Shown here piece by piece: positions 1 through 10,543 of a stretch of DNA of 64,000 bases (positions within the stretch are counted from its first letter, which is position 1; each line of letters begins with the position of its first letter). Origin of the DNA: Craterostigma plantagineum (Eukaryota > Streptophyta > Magnoliopsida > Lamiales > Linderniaceae). Location of the stretch: NCBI GenBank assembly GCA_027422505.1, contig JAPQWV010000012.1, positions 22,480,001-22,544,000 on the forward strand. The letters are read 5' to 3'. The notes beneath the pieces were generated by a model. That model was not told the origin of the DNA, searched no databases, and saw only the letters and a program-made list of their open reading frames with translations. The translations under genes and the position numbers were made by a program.

Positions 1-297
1 GCAGCCGATAAGGCCTGAATAAGAGGCTGGGTAGATGCCCCGTACGATAAGGCCTGAATAGGAGGCTGGGTAGATACTCCGTACGATAAGGCCTGAATAA
101 GAGGCTGGGTGAATACTCCGTACGATAAGGCCTGAATAAGAGGCTGGGTAAATACTCCGTACGATAAGGCCTGAATAAGAGGCTGGGTGAATACTCCGTA
201 CGATAAGGCCTGAATAAGAGGCTGGGTAAATACTCCGTACGATAAGGCCTGAATAAGAGGCTGGGTAAATACTCCGTACGATAAGGCCGAACTAAGA
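1..297. repeat. 39-bp tandem array (about 7.5 copies)
   Basis: A 39-bp unit beginning gataaggcctgaataagagg and ending ctccgtac is repeated head to tail about 7.5 times with only single-base differences. The array runs off the left edge of the window, so its true size is unknown. It leads without a break into sequence resembling a Ty3/gypsy LTR, and I infer that it is an internal LTR tandem repeat rather than a free satellite. Confidence 0.9.
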
Positions 298-855
298 GGC
301 TGGGGAATTGAATGCCGAGGGCCCGTAAGAGATAAGAGTATAAGAAAAAGAGTAAGAGCGAAAGAAAAGAGTACGAGCATGAGAAAAAGAGTACGAGCGT
401 TAGGAAACGACGGCGTGGATTGTCGATCGTTAGGACACGTGCATTCATGCATAATTTCTGCTTACTGAGCCTCGGTGGCTCATTATTTATGTTACGTGTT
501 GTAGGTACTGACGATCACGGTACGTGATCTGACTTTTACGCGAGGCCGATCTTTTGACGCAATCCGACTGCTTTTGAGGTGGGAGTGTGTGTATGGATGA
601 CGACCTGTGAAGGCCGGGCGCATAGGGAGCTTTTGGCTGCACACACACACACACACACACTTGTATTTTGTGTAAACACGATTTCGATGATTCGTAGAAT
701 GAATTACGAATATTCTCTTGACATGTATATAAGACTTCCGCATGCATGTTTTAAAAGGAAAAATTTTATTCGCATTTCTACGTATTCGCACGATAACAAA
801 GCATAAACACTTAGAATTAAAACGGAATACGAGGGCGGGACGACGGGTCCTGACA
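298..855 (+). mobile_element. LTR-like segment of a Ty3/gypsy element (partial)
   Basis: Sequence from about 430 to 640 is alignable by eye with the gypsy LTR copies at 8871-9060 and 17880-18060: the same order of cacgtgcat, gtaggt, gatcacggta, gcgaggcc, ttttgaggtgg and gtatggatg. It probably ends at tcctgaca (855). No primer-binding site follows, so this could be the 3' LTR of an element lying mostly left of the window. It is diverged from the 8.3-18.3 kb element and belongs to a related, not identical, family. Confidence 0.5.
640..660. repeat. (CA)n microsatellite
   Basis: About ten uninterrupted CA dinucleotides inside the LTR-like segment. Short open frames here that read Val-Cys or Thr-His repeats are products of this microsatellite. 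Confidence 0.95.
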
Positions 856-1004
856 GTGGATCCTCTGCTGCCCACTCAGCCATTCAGATAAATGTTGTGA
901 GACTGACTTTGTCTCGCTTTTTCACTAATCTCCTGAAATATTTAAAAATTAAATTAGATTATATATTATTTATAAAAATAGTTAAATAATTGATTAATAT
1001 TTAC

Positions 1005-1569
1005 CTGAAACTTGGAGCTCCCCTTATGTTCCCCCCATTCAACCAACCCCGCACGATCTATGTGGTCGTAATCGTCATACAAACTTGATCCTTTCACCCT
1101 TTCCTTCTGACTGAATTTCGTCTTCCAATTTTTCCGCAACTCTCCTGCCTTTTTAAGATTCCTTGCCTTGATGGAAGGATCATCGGGCAAGTTCCACGTG
1201 CGCTGCAAAATAAAGTTTGAGATATCGCTAAAGCTCGTGTATAAGTTCTTAATGTACAATAATATAAACCTTTTTTACCTTAATGTCCCTCCAAAGCGCA
1301 TCCTTGAGTCCCACGTCTATATGGCGCCAATCCGTAATGAAGTCCGTCACTTGTGACCTCGTAACCTGACCAATATAGTTGCTGAATGACGCTCTTGTGG
1401 ACCTGTCTGGGCCAATAACTTCGCCATCATGGCCGAATTGTAACGGACAAACAGATGGATCCGCATCTAATCGCTTCCGTAAAGATTTCATATTGTACGG
1501 CACTCTTGTACGCCTCTTCGACCCGCTCGAATCGGTCCCACCCGAAGTAGATGTAGGATCTGAAGACAT
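1005..1569 (-). pseudogene. Ptta/En-Spm family CACTA accessory protein, truncated
   Basis: Two exons can be read. Exon 1 runs from the ATG at 1569 to a donor (aag|gtaaaaa) near 1281 and encodes a Ser/Thr-rich start, then a segment ending in WRHIDVGLKDALWRDIK. Exon 2 starts after tttattttgcag near 1207 and runs to a cag|gtaaat donor near 1005, encoding ARNLKKAGELRKNWK and a GLVEWGEHKGS-like end. This is the conserved core of the plant transposase Ptta/En/Spm domain (PF03004 family) that sits as the second gene of CACTA elements, next to TNP2. Here it lies downstream of TNP2 on the same strand, as expected. The remaining exons are absent, so it is a truncated remnant. The role of this protein class (DNA binding in transposition) is known from En/Spm; nothing here suggests activity. 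Confidence 0.75.
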
Positions 1570-1644
1570 CTCGTGCAGTACTTAATACCTGTATTATTCA
1601 AAAATTAATAAATTTATATCAAATATTATTAATCGCACCAAACA

Positions 1645-4600
1645 TTAGATAACAAACATTAAAAAGATATAATTACACTTACAATAATTTTCAGCAATAT
1701 AGTCTTCATTATGATTTGAAATAGTGTATCGACGACAAGTTACATCGTCTTCTACAATTGGAACTAGTTCTACACCGGTAGGAAAAGGAAACGTGTTATC
1801 GCTTTCATCGTATTCTTCTTCATCCTCGATATCGCCAATACTAAGAACACTCCTTTTGCCTTGAAGGACAATATGCCAATCAACATTAGCAGGATCTCGA
1901 ACGTAGAACACTTGTCTAGCTTGTGTTGCAAGAATAAATGGATCATCAACATACCCCACCTTATGTAAGTCAACCATTGTGAATCCTAACTCAGGATCAA
2001 TTCGAACGCCTCGTCTGTTATCCACCCATTGACATCGCAATAAAACAAATTTGACGTCATTTTTGTAGGCAAGTTCAATTATTTCTTCAACAAACCCATA
2101 ATATGATTCCTCGTTACTCGTAACTTGGACATATTTTCCACGAGAAACCTGCCTAGACAATGCAACTAATGTGACCCCGCTATTCTGTGAGGCGCTCTTA
2201 TCGTCTCGGTTCTTGGTGTAAAATGTATAACCATTAATATCATACCCCTCATATGTCGCAACGTTCTATTCAGCCCAAGCCAGCCACTTAATCATTTTAC
2301 TACAACTCGAACCATTTTCTGCATACAGTGCCCTCTGTTTGAACCACCCTAAAAATGATCGGTTATGCTCCTTTATGAGCCATAACTCGGATTTCGTAGG
2401 ATTGTCACGACGCAACTTAGCTAAATGTTCTTCCAAGAACGGGTGAACTTCACCCAAATGACGCAACACATAAAACTGGGCTGTCTCCCGTAATTCTCTC
2501 GATAAATTCTTATATTGTGGCTTTGTCAACGGTTTGCCTCCATATAGTCCGTCATGTCGAGACGTATGAACCCTTTCTTTCACAGTTCCTAAATATGAAG
2601 TGCAAAATTCAACACATTCCTCTGTGGTGTATCCTTCGACAATGCTACCTTCTGGTCGATATCGATTTCTAACATACCCCTTAAGGACTTCCATATATCG
2701 TTCGAATGGATACATGTATCTCATGTACACTGGACCACAACACTTGATTTCACACACTGACCGATGAGATGTACCATGATGTCGAAGAATGATGGCGGAA
2801 AAACATTTCGAAGCGACACAACATCAACTTGCAGGTCGTATAGCAGCTCGGGATCAAGTACTTTACTGCAAATAGCATTGAAGAAGAAACAAAGTTTTGA
2901 AATACATTGACGAACGTGCTTCAGCAATATCCCACGAATTGCGATTGGCAATAAATGTTGCATCAATGCATGACAATCATGAGATTTGTATCCTACTAAC
3001 TTCAGATCTTTTAAAGATACATATCTTTTTATGTTACTAGTGTTAGTATTGTGATCAAGAAGCCAACATTTATATTGTTGCGTTTTCTTTATTTTCACGA
3101 ATTGAATGATTTATATCATTTTGTTCCTTGAGTAAATTAATTATTTATGGATCATTTAAGTCGATGACTTAGATTGTAGAATTCCATATTGGAATAAATA
3201 ATATTTACTCTAAATTATCCTTAATCTTGATATTTAGCATGGAACACTAATTATCATGTTTAAGATTAATGTGTGGATTATATGATAGTTATGTTCTACA
3301 AACTATTTGATAAAGAGTTATCAATTTAATCATACAGATATATAATGGAGATTATGTATCGGATAGACCCGAAATGAAACATACTATGGATTGTGTTTGT
3401 GTCATTAATGTTTCATACGTGTCTTGAATTTTATAATACGAGATGTTCATTTTTCAACACTAGAAATGCTTGTCTGTTAGTATCGCTCAACGTTAGCCGT
3501 AAAAGGTAACTATACGGGTGGTATTACGACAGGCGTGACCAGTGTAGTGGATTATGTTCATCAAGAATATTTTGTCCCTCAATTTTATGAGTGATAATAT
3601 CCGCGGGCCCCTTGATAAAGGTGATATCGTAATGCATGCAATATGATTAAGAGTAATCATATTTACGATAGAACTTTTGGAATCAAGAAATAAATAAGTT
3701 GCGAGGATGACACATACCTACCTCGAACTTATTTAGGATATTATGTGACAAGGAATTGACACGGGCAGTTACTGCTTAAGGATGATGATTCGTATTTGAG
3801 ATACTTATTATCTATGTCACTTGGGTAATCTTAATGTATTTGCTAGGTACCACTTATGATTTATAGAATTAGAATGAGATCTAATTCTATTGCCAACGTG
3901 ACATGGATCCTACTGGGTCACACCGAAAAGAAAAGATCAAAGAAACTAATTTTATGTGTTACATGGAGATGTAAATATGATGATAAATTAACTATGAGAT
4001 AATTTATTTGTTTATCATATAATACAAAATTAGACAAGATTCAAATGGATAATGATAGATATATATACGTGATATACAGAAAAATATATGTGATATATTT
4101 TAGTATCTATTCATTGATAAAAGGTTGTAAGAATCGATTATACATGGAAAGGGGCATCATTGATATAGAATAATACGTCATTGCTTAAATTATGGGATAA
4201 TACAAGGCAATGATCCATTCCATTTAATGAATGATATCTTATTGCTTATATTATGGGATAATACAAGGCAATGATTGATTCTATTTTTAATGATATATTA
4301 TCCAATCATAAGATGAAGCATGGAGATATAAAAGGGCCGTAGCCTTCAAAGAATACAAGCATCTAATTATCCATATTGTGAGTTCTCACGTGTATCTTAC
4401 AAAAGACATAGAATGAGTTTTATGTGTTCGTGAATCAAGTTCGATCATCCGAGTATTTCTAGCTAAAGAAAGGACGATTCTTTGATCGAGTTCTTGGTGG
4501 ATATCGGTAGAGGTACCATACTTTTGGTATTATCAAACATCGCTCATCTCGAAGAAAGAACAGGTATATCTCTATAAACTGGTTAAGCTTTAATTCGCAT

Positions 4601-6549
4601 GGATCTTGTCGGAATCGGTTGATATGTTGATATAAAAATTTTAATTTTCCGCTGCGTGTAATACATGATTATGTGCACCGATTCCTCACAACTAGCATGT
4701 CCAGATGGCACTTTAATACCTTTAAGACTTTCGCAAAAGCTTAACTTCTCAGCTCTGCTAAGTGTGAAACAAGCTGGTGGAAGGAACGTCTTTTTGCCTT
4801 TCTCAATTGGTGCTAGCTCGGGCCGCAGTCCAAGTTCGACTATGTCTTGTCTGGCTTTAAGACCATCTTTTGTCTTACCAGGCATATTTAAAAGAGTTCA
4901 CACGATACTATCACAAACATTCTTTTCAACGTGCATCACATGGATGCAATGTCGCACGTCAAGGTGCTTCCAATATGGAAGGTCCCAAAATATGGACCTT
5001 TTTTTCCATACATTTTCTTTTGGTATTTTACATTTCTTACCAAAATGGACGTTAATGTTCACAATGATGTCACTCACTTCTGTGCCGTTCAAAGGAAACG
5101 GAGCATGAGAAGTCTCAGTCTTTCCATTAAACAATGGTAGTAGTTTCTTTGTTCGATATTCGTGCGTACGCGAAAGAAATTTTCGATGTCCCATACAAAC
5201 GTGTTTCCTGCAATTGTTTAACCACTGGATGTCCGTATTATCCCCACATATTGGACAAGCTTTCTTGCCCTTCACACTATAGCCAGACAGATTTCCATAA
5301 GCGGGAAAATCATTAATGGTACAAAATACCATGGCGCATAGCGTAAATCTTGATTTGATGTACGCGTCGTAAACCTCAACGCCTTCATACCATAAAGTTT
5401 TCAAATCATCAATCAACGGAGACAAGTAGACATCAATGTCGTTACCAGGTTGTTTGGGACCAGATATTAACAACGACAACATGATGTATTTCCTTTTCAT
5501 TGAAAGCCATGGAGGAAGGTTGTAGATACAAAGCAATACCGGCCACGTAGTATGATGGCTGCTCATGTCACCGTGTGGATTTTATTCCATCAGTGCAAAG
5601 ACCAACCCTAAGATTCCGTACATCAACTCCAAATTCAGGAAACAAAGTATCAATGTTCCTCCATTGAGGTGAATCTGCCGGATGTCTCAGCTTTCCATCT
5701 TTTATTCTTCCTTCGTCGTGCCATCTAAACATTTTAGCGACCTCAGCGTTGGAGAACATACGTCTTAGTCTAGGAACTATCGGTAAGTACCACAGAATCT
5801 TAGCAGGAGGACCACTGACTTCATTTTTTTGCTTATAACGCCAAGTGTCACAAACTGGGCACTTATTAGCAAATTCATACTTGCCCCTATAAAGGACGCA
5901 ATCATTGGGACAATCATGTATTCGCTCATACTGCAAATTTAAAGGGCATAACAACTTTTTTGCATCGTAAGTCGACGTGGGAAGCTCATTACCGGTAGGA
6001 AGCATATCCGAAAATATTTCTAAGAGCGTAGAGAAACATTTGTCTGAAATTCCAAACTTTGCCTTCAGATTCAACAATTTGAACACAGCAGATAGCTTTG
6101 TGTATTTTGAACAACCGTTGTACAAAGGGAAATTGTTGTCCCTAACTAAACTATCAAATATTGGAGGACGTTCTTCGAAATCCTCTTGAACATCGCGAAG
6201 CATGTCCTCAATACGATCATTTTCGTCAGACGAGCTGTCAACTACAACACCGTCCACTGCACTTGATGACACTAATTTAATACTTGATTTCCCCACACAA
6301 CTAGCTTCAGTGACGGTCTCATCGTGCCATATCCAACTAGTGTACCCAGGTTTAAAACCAATAATTATCAGATGTTCCCTAACAGTCGTACTATTCCACC
6401 ACCGTAAGTTGTTACAATTACGACACAGACATGATATCTTCGATTGCCTATTTTTTCTCCTATTATGTTCAGCACATTTCATAAATTCCTCCACACCATT
6501 CAAAAAATTCAGGTGTTGTTCTATTACTCAATATCCAACTCCGATCCAT
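1645..6549 (-). pseudogene. TNP2-like CACTA transposase, broken
   Basis: Minus strand, ATG at 6549. Recognisable domains in order are: a transposase-associated domain with Cys pairs (SCLCRNCNN, near 6430); the transposase_21 core (CPNDCVLYRGKYE, CPVCDTWRYK, then ISGPKQPGNDIDVYLSPLID and KKACPICGDNT); a DUF4218-type region (VGYKSHDCHALMQHLL, then YMYPFERYMEVLKGYVRN); and a DUF4216-type C terminus (LLRCQWVDN, VGYVDDPFILATQARQVFYV, 1645-2160). It is inactive. A T-run near 6510 shifts the frame just after the start, one extra A near 5575 shifts it between GLCTDGI and the continuing MSSHHTTWPV frame, and a solo LTR (3041-4690) splits the gene between KVPSGHAS and NIKRYVSLKD. Full-length proteins of this family catalyse excision of CACTA elements. 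Family assignment is firm; exon borders were not all resolved. Confidence 0.85.
3041..4690 (+). mobile_element. Solo LTR, 1650 bp, inserted in CACTA transposase
   Basis: Starts TGTTAGTATTG and ends GATTCCTCACA, so it has the canonical TG...CA ends. It is flanked by a perfect 5-bp target duplication ACTAG at 3036-3040 and 4691-4695. Removing the element and one duplication reconnects the CACTA transposase reading frame on the minus strand. A TATA-box-like atataaaa lies at 4326-4333 on the plus strand, so U3 is to the left. No coding sequence or second LTR is present. The gctgcg-containing 3' end suggests Ty1/copia, but that is inference. Confidence 0.9.
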
Positions 6550-6828
6550 TTAGAAGAACCTAAAGCATAGCAATGAAACTTTAGCAAACAGATAACGTGA
6601 CCATTCAAGATATCCTCCTAATGAGCAAATCTTGAACGGGTATCTAAGCTTATACAAACCAGAAACACATATATTTCCATCAGCTAAATATGTATTTCAT
6701 ATGTAACACAATTAAAATATGAATGAGTCAAAATAATTACCTTGAATGTCCAACTAAATCGAGGAAGCCCCAATCGCAGCTGCACCACACGAAAAGAACC
6801 CTAACGGGAGCCTCAACCAATTGGAATT
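6550..6828. other. CACTA 1 leader, no gene seen
   Basis: AT-rich sequence upstream of the transposase start on the minus strand. It presumably holds the 5' untranslated region and first intron of the transposase. No further coding signal is visible. Confidence 0.5.
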
Positions 6829-7720
6829 CGCCCAAACCCTAATTTCGAATTAAAAATTCCCCAAATCAACCCAAATAAATCGTTTAGTTACATATTTAAA
6901 CCAAGAACAACATATAAAATCAGAAAACGTCCAACTTCACGGAAGATTCGACAAAATAATCGCTCAAAGTCGACAATATATTTCGATCAAAATTAGGCAA
7001 AATAACGCCCAAACCCTAATTTCGAATTAAATATTCCCCAAATCGACCCAAATAAACATATAAAATCAGAAAATGTCCAAATGCACGGAAGATTCGACAA
7101 AATAATCGTTCAACGTCGATAATATATTTCGAAATTAGGCAAAATAACACCCAAGCCCTAATTTCGAATTATAAATTCCCCAAAAATCGACCCAAATAAA
7201 CATATAAAATCAGAAAAAGTCCAAATGCACGGAAGGTTCGACAAAATAATCAAACTCGACAATATAGTTCGAAATTGGGAAAAATAATGTCCAAACCCTA
7301 ATTTCGAATGAAAAATTCACCAAATCGACCCAAATAAACATATAAAATCAGAAAATGTCTAAATGCACGGGAGACTCGACAAAATAATAGTTCAAAGTCA
7401 ACATAATATATTTCGAAATAATGCAAAATAAAGCCTAAACCCTAATTTCAAATTAAAAAATCCCCAAATCGACCCAAATAAACATATACAAATCAAAAAA
7501 TGCCCAAATGCACGGAAGATTCGACACAATAATCTATGGAAGTCGACAATTGAGCAAAATAACGCCCAAACCCTAATTTCGAGTGAAATATTCCCCAAAT
7601 CGACCCAAATAAACATATAAATTCAGAAAAATTTCAAATGCACGAAAGAGTCGACGAAATAATCTATCAAAGTCGACAAGATAGTTCGAAATTGAGCAAA
7701 ATAATAAGAAATTGCCCAAT
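6829..7720. repeat. Tandem repeats of about 135-180 bp in CACTA leader
   Basis: About six copies of a unit containing aaaccctaatttcgaatt, ccccaaatcgacccaaataa, acatataaaatcagaaaa, gcacggaagattcgac and a caaagtcgacaat block. Successive unit starts fall near 6829, 7009, 7150, 7289, 7430 and 7565. Several short open frames here on both strands are artefacts of the repeat. Position next to the CACTA end suggests subterminal or promoter repeats of this element. Confidence 0.85.
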
Positions 7721-7744
7721 AAACGCACCAATAAAGCTTCGGGT

Positions 7745-7925
7745 GACGCCGAATTGATCTATCCCGCCGCCGAATCGCTGTATCCCGCCGTCGAATCGCT
7801 CTATCCCTCGACAAATCTCTCTATCCCGCCATCGATTCGCTCAATCCAGTGTCAAATCTCTCTATCCCGCCGTCGACTCGCTCAATCCCGCGTCGAATCG
7901 CTCTATCCCGCCGAGAATACCAGCG
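7745..7925. repeat. Short tandem repeats (tatcccgccgtcgaatcgctc type)
   Basis: About eight degenerate copies of a roughly 20-bp unit built from tatcccgccg and tcgaatcgctc, between the 140-bp repeats and the CACTA terminus. The open frames reading RRDTAIRRRDRSIRR or PAVESLYP are translations of this repeat, not genes. Confidence 0.85.
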
Positions 7926-7994
7926 AATCTAAGTATTTTTGCCGAAAGTGATTTGGGGAAGAAGAGTTTGTTCGATTGGAAAGAAAATGGAGCA

Positions 7995-8303
7995 AGGGGT
8001 CGCGCGGTGGTAAAAATAAAAAGAATAGGCATCGGTTTTTTCGCTAACCGACGCTTATGTGTTAAGTTGCTAATTAGCGTCGATTGTTCTGGAAAACCGA
8101 CGCCGTTTTTTGACAAACAACATCGGTTGTTTAAAACAACTGACGCCAGCGTCAGTTAGCATCGGTTCTTTTACAGAACCGAAACTAAATCCTTAAAAAA
8201 CTTGTATTTTATTACTATAATGCCACCGAGCGACAAATAAGCGTCTCATTCTGAGGATCCGGCGCCTATAGTGGCGACGCCTATTTACATTTCTGTACTA
8301 GTG
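7995..8303 (-). other. CACTA 1 terminal and subterminal region
   Basis: Ends in a CACTA terminus whose last base is 8303. It contains at least eight copies of an 8-10 bp motif related to cgtcggtt / aaccgacg in both orientations, the usual arrangement of transposase-binding subterminal repeats in CACTA elements. Confidence 0.8.
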
Positions 8304-9249
8304 TTATGTGCTTCTATTATTCTACGTGATTTATTTACGTTATATAACGACCTGACATGCATATTCACGATATGTTCATATGCACGCACGATTAGTATTA
8401 AAGACAGGATACGAGAGCGTGCATGACACAAGATCGCCTGAGACCGTTAAATATACGCCGATATGGACGTCTGATGTCGACTCACAGTTGAGTCACGGCT
8501 CTTCTATGCTACCATGCTGACTTTTAAGGTCGTCACTTTCAAGACATGACATGTTAAAGACAAGACATGATATTTGGGCAAATGCCCTCATGGCAGAACG
8601 TGAAACTTGGAGGATGCGAGCTGAGAGAATACGCGACACCGAGGGTATGTCTGGTGTTGGCAACCGCGTATGAAACCAACTTGGGATTGAAAAAAGGCGC
8701 CCTAGGGTGAGTCTCTCAAGTGCGGGTATTGTCACTTATATATTTGTATCCCTAGTGGATTCGAGCTCCATGATGGTGCATACCAAGGTAGCCGAGGTCC
8801 CCACATGACAAGACAATGCAAGAAAAATATAAGGTCTAGGAAGCATTGGCGCGGATGCCTCTGCAAATTAGGGCACGTGCATGGCATGCATGACTTTCAC
8901 TTCCTGTGCTTTATAAGCTCATTCCACGTATTTATGTATTGTAGGTTCACGTGATCACGGTACTTGATTATTATGATGGCGAGGCCTATTTTTTAAGCTT
9001 CCGGAGGACTTTTGAGGTGGCAGTGTGTACATGGATGCGACCGAAGTGGCGGGCCTATAGATTTATTTTGAAATTACATGCGCACTCTACCTTGTACTTA
9101 GGATCCTTGAATATTTTGTAATGTACATAATAGTTTCCTTTATATAAAAGAACAAATTTTGTACGCATTTTCGTATAAAATTACATTTACATCACATGCA
9201 GTAACATGAATTGGTAAATAAATGAGTGGTAGAAGTCAGGGGCGCCACA
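8304..9249 (+). repeat. 5' LTR of gypsy element (5'-truncated)
   Basis: Homologous to the 3' LTR over its whole length, starting at the shared ttatgtgctt (8304; 15780 in the other copy) and ending at ggcgccaca (9249). The 3' copy has extra sequence upstream (tgtgcatgag), so the first bases of this LTR are missing where the CACTA terminus abuts. This copy lacks a 35-bp stretch (agaataggctacc... in the 3' LTR, near 17641). Confidence 0.85.
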
Positions 9250-9264
9250 GGTGATATCAGAGCC
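9250..9264 (+). other. Primer-binding site, initiator-Met tRNA type
   Basis: ggtgatatcagagcc directly follows the CA of the 5' LTR. It matches the usual TGGTATCAGAGC initiator-tRNA-Met site with one or two substitutions, which identifies the LTR/internal junction and the plus orientation of the element. Confidence 0.8.
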
Positions 9265-9403
9265 TTCGGTTATAGGTTCTGTAGACCTCCAGGTACACAC
9301 ACTCAAAAGCACGGAAGTGGCCTTGCTAGTAAGTTTCATGTTTATATGAATTTCGTATGTGCGTGATTTATTGGCCTTAGGGACTATTAGGGTATAAGAG
9401 AAA

Positions 9404-10543
9404 ATGGATAGAACAAGAGGAGAAGGTAGTGGAGGTGCGGATAAGGGCAAGCAACTCGCAACTCCTACTGATAATCGAGATACGACAATGTTGCAACTTA
9501 CGGAACTCGTTCGGAAGCAATCCGCTCAAATTCAAGAAATGATGCAGCAACGTAATACGGGCGGACAATCAAGTGGTGGACTTTCTCAGGCTAAGAGGGT
9601 CGAAAGTTGGGGAGAGGTTCCGTAAACTCAATCCCCCCGACATTTGAAGATGCTATTGACCCCACTGCAGCTGAAGATTGGCTAAGAACGCTGGAAAGTA
9701 TGTTCCAGTATAGTAGGATTCCAGAAGATGAGAAGGTTTTGTGTGCTGCCTTCCTGGTGAGGGAAAGCGCAGGCCACTGGTGGAATACAATTCTCGCCTT
9801 TGAAGATCCTATCACAATGACATGGGACCGGTTCAAGGAACTAGTCCGGAGCAAGTACTTCACCGCTCATGTACGAGCCCAACGGATGAACGAGTTTATT
9901 AATCTACGCCAGGGCCCGATGACGGTGGCCGAGTATATCAGAAAATTTTAACAGCTTCCCGATTTGCAGCTCTGGTGAGCACTGACGCGCTGAAAGTTGA
10001 ACGCTTCATGGAAGGCCTAAAACCAGAATTGTACCGAGACGTGAACATGGCTGGATCTCAAGGAGCTACCTATGCTCAGGTGGCAGAACGCACATTCATG
10101 GCGGAACAAGCTGAGCTCCGAATGATTCGAGCTCAAGAGGCAAAAAGGAAATTTGCGCAAGGACCGAAATGGGGTGGAGGCAACCCAAAGAAACAATTCA
10201 TCCCCAAGAATGCCAAGCCCAACTTTCAGAACAAACCTGCACTATCCCAACAGCCCAATACCAGGCAGGGGAGACCACAGCTGACTATACCTCTATGTCC
10301 AAGATGTATACGGCGACATCTGGGCATCTGTTATTCACAGAATGCAACCTGCTACAAGTGTGGCAAGACAGGCCACTTCTCCAAAGCATGCCCGGAGAAT
10401 GCATCCAAAAGTCAAGCACCAGGTCAAGCCAGACCACCTATGGTACCTGCTCGGGTATATACACTCACGTCGAAGGAGGCGGAGAACAATCCGTCTGTGG
10501 TGGCAGGTACCCTTCTTATCCATTCAACCCCGACATGCATACT
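9404..10543 (+). pseudogene. Gypsy gag with zinc knuckle, broken
   Basis: ATG at 9404 begins a Gly-rich start followed by a glutamine-rich helix. A frameshift near 9605 leads into the capsid core (AAEDWLRTLESMFQYSRIP, then AGHWWNTILAFEDPITMTWD), a typical retrotrans_gag domain. A stop at 9949 interrupts after MTVAEYIRKF, and the frame resumes with EGLKPELYRDVNMAG. A CCHC zinc knuckle, CYKCGKTGHFSKAC, lies near 10350-10390. Gag would form the virus-like particle and bind the RNA. The protease domain follows directly: LVDRSHPF near 10540 stands where the catalytic LVDSGASHSF motif should be, so the active site is damaged. Confidence 0.85.

Larger units (their letters stand above)
906..8303 (-). 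mobile_element. CACTA (En/Spm) transposon 1, decayed, minus strand
   Basis: The right end reads, on the minus strand, cactagtacagaaatg from 8303 inward, a CACTA terminal inverted repeat, followed by subterminal cgtcggtt-type motifs in both orientations. Inside, on the minus strand, come a repeat-rich leader (6.55-8.0 kb), a TNP2-type transposase pseudogene (6549-1645) and a Ptta/En-Spm second gene (1569-1005). The left terminus is not visible: after the splice donor near 1004 there is only AT-rich sequence, then LTR-like sequence, so the 3' end of the element is missing or has been replaced. The left limit given here is an estimate. A 1650-bp solo LTR lies inside the transposase gene. Confidence 0.8.

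Noticed and set aside
1..297. CRISPR-like array of regular repeats
   Set aside because: The 39-bp units are directly adjacent with no spacers, and the surroundings are plant LTR sequence.
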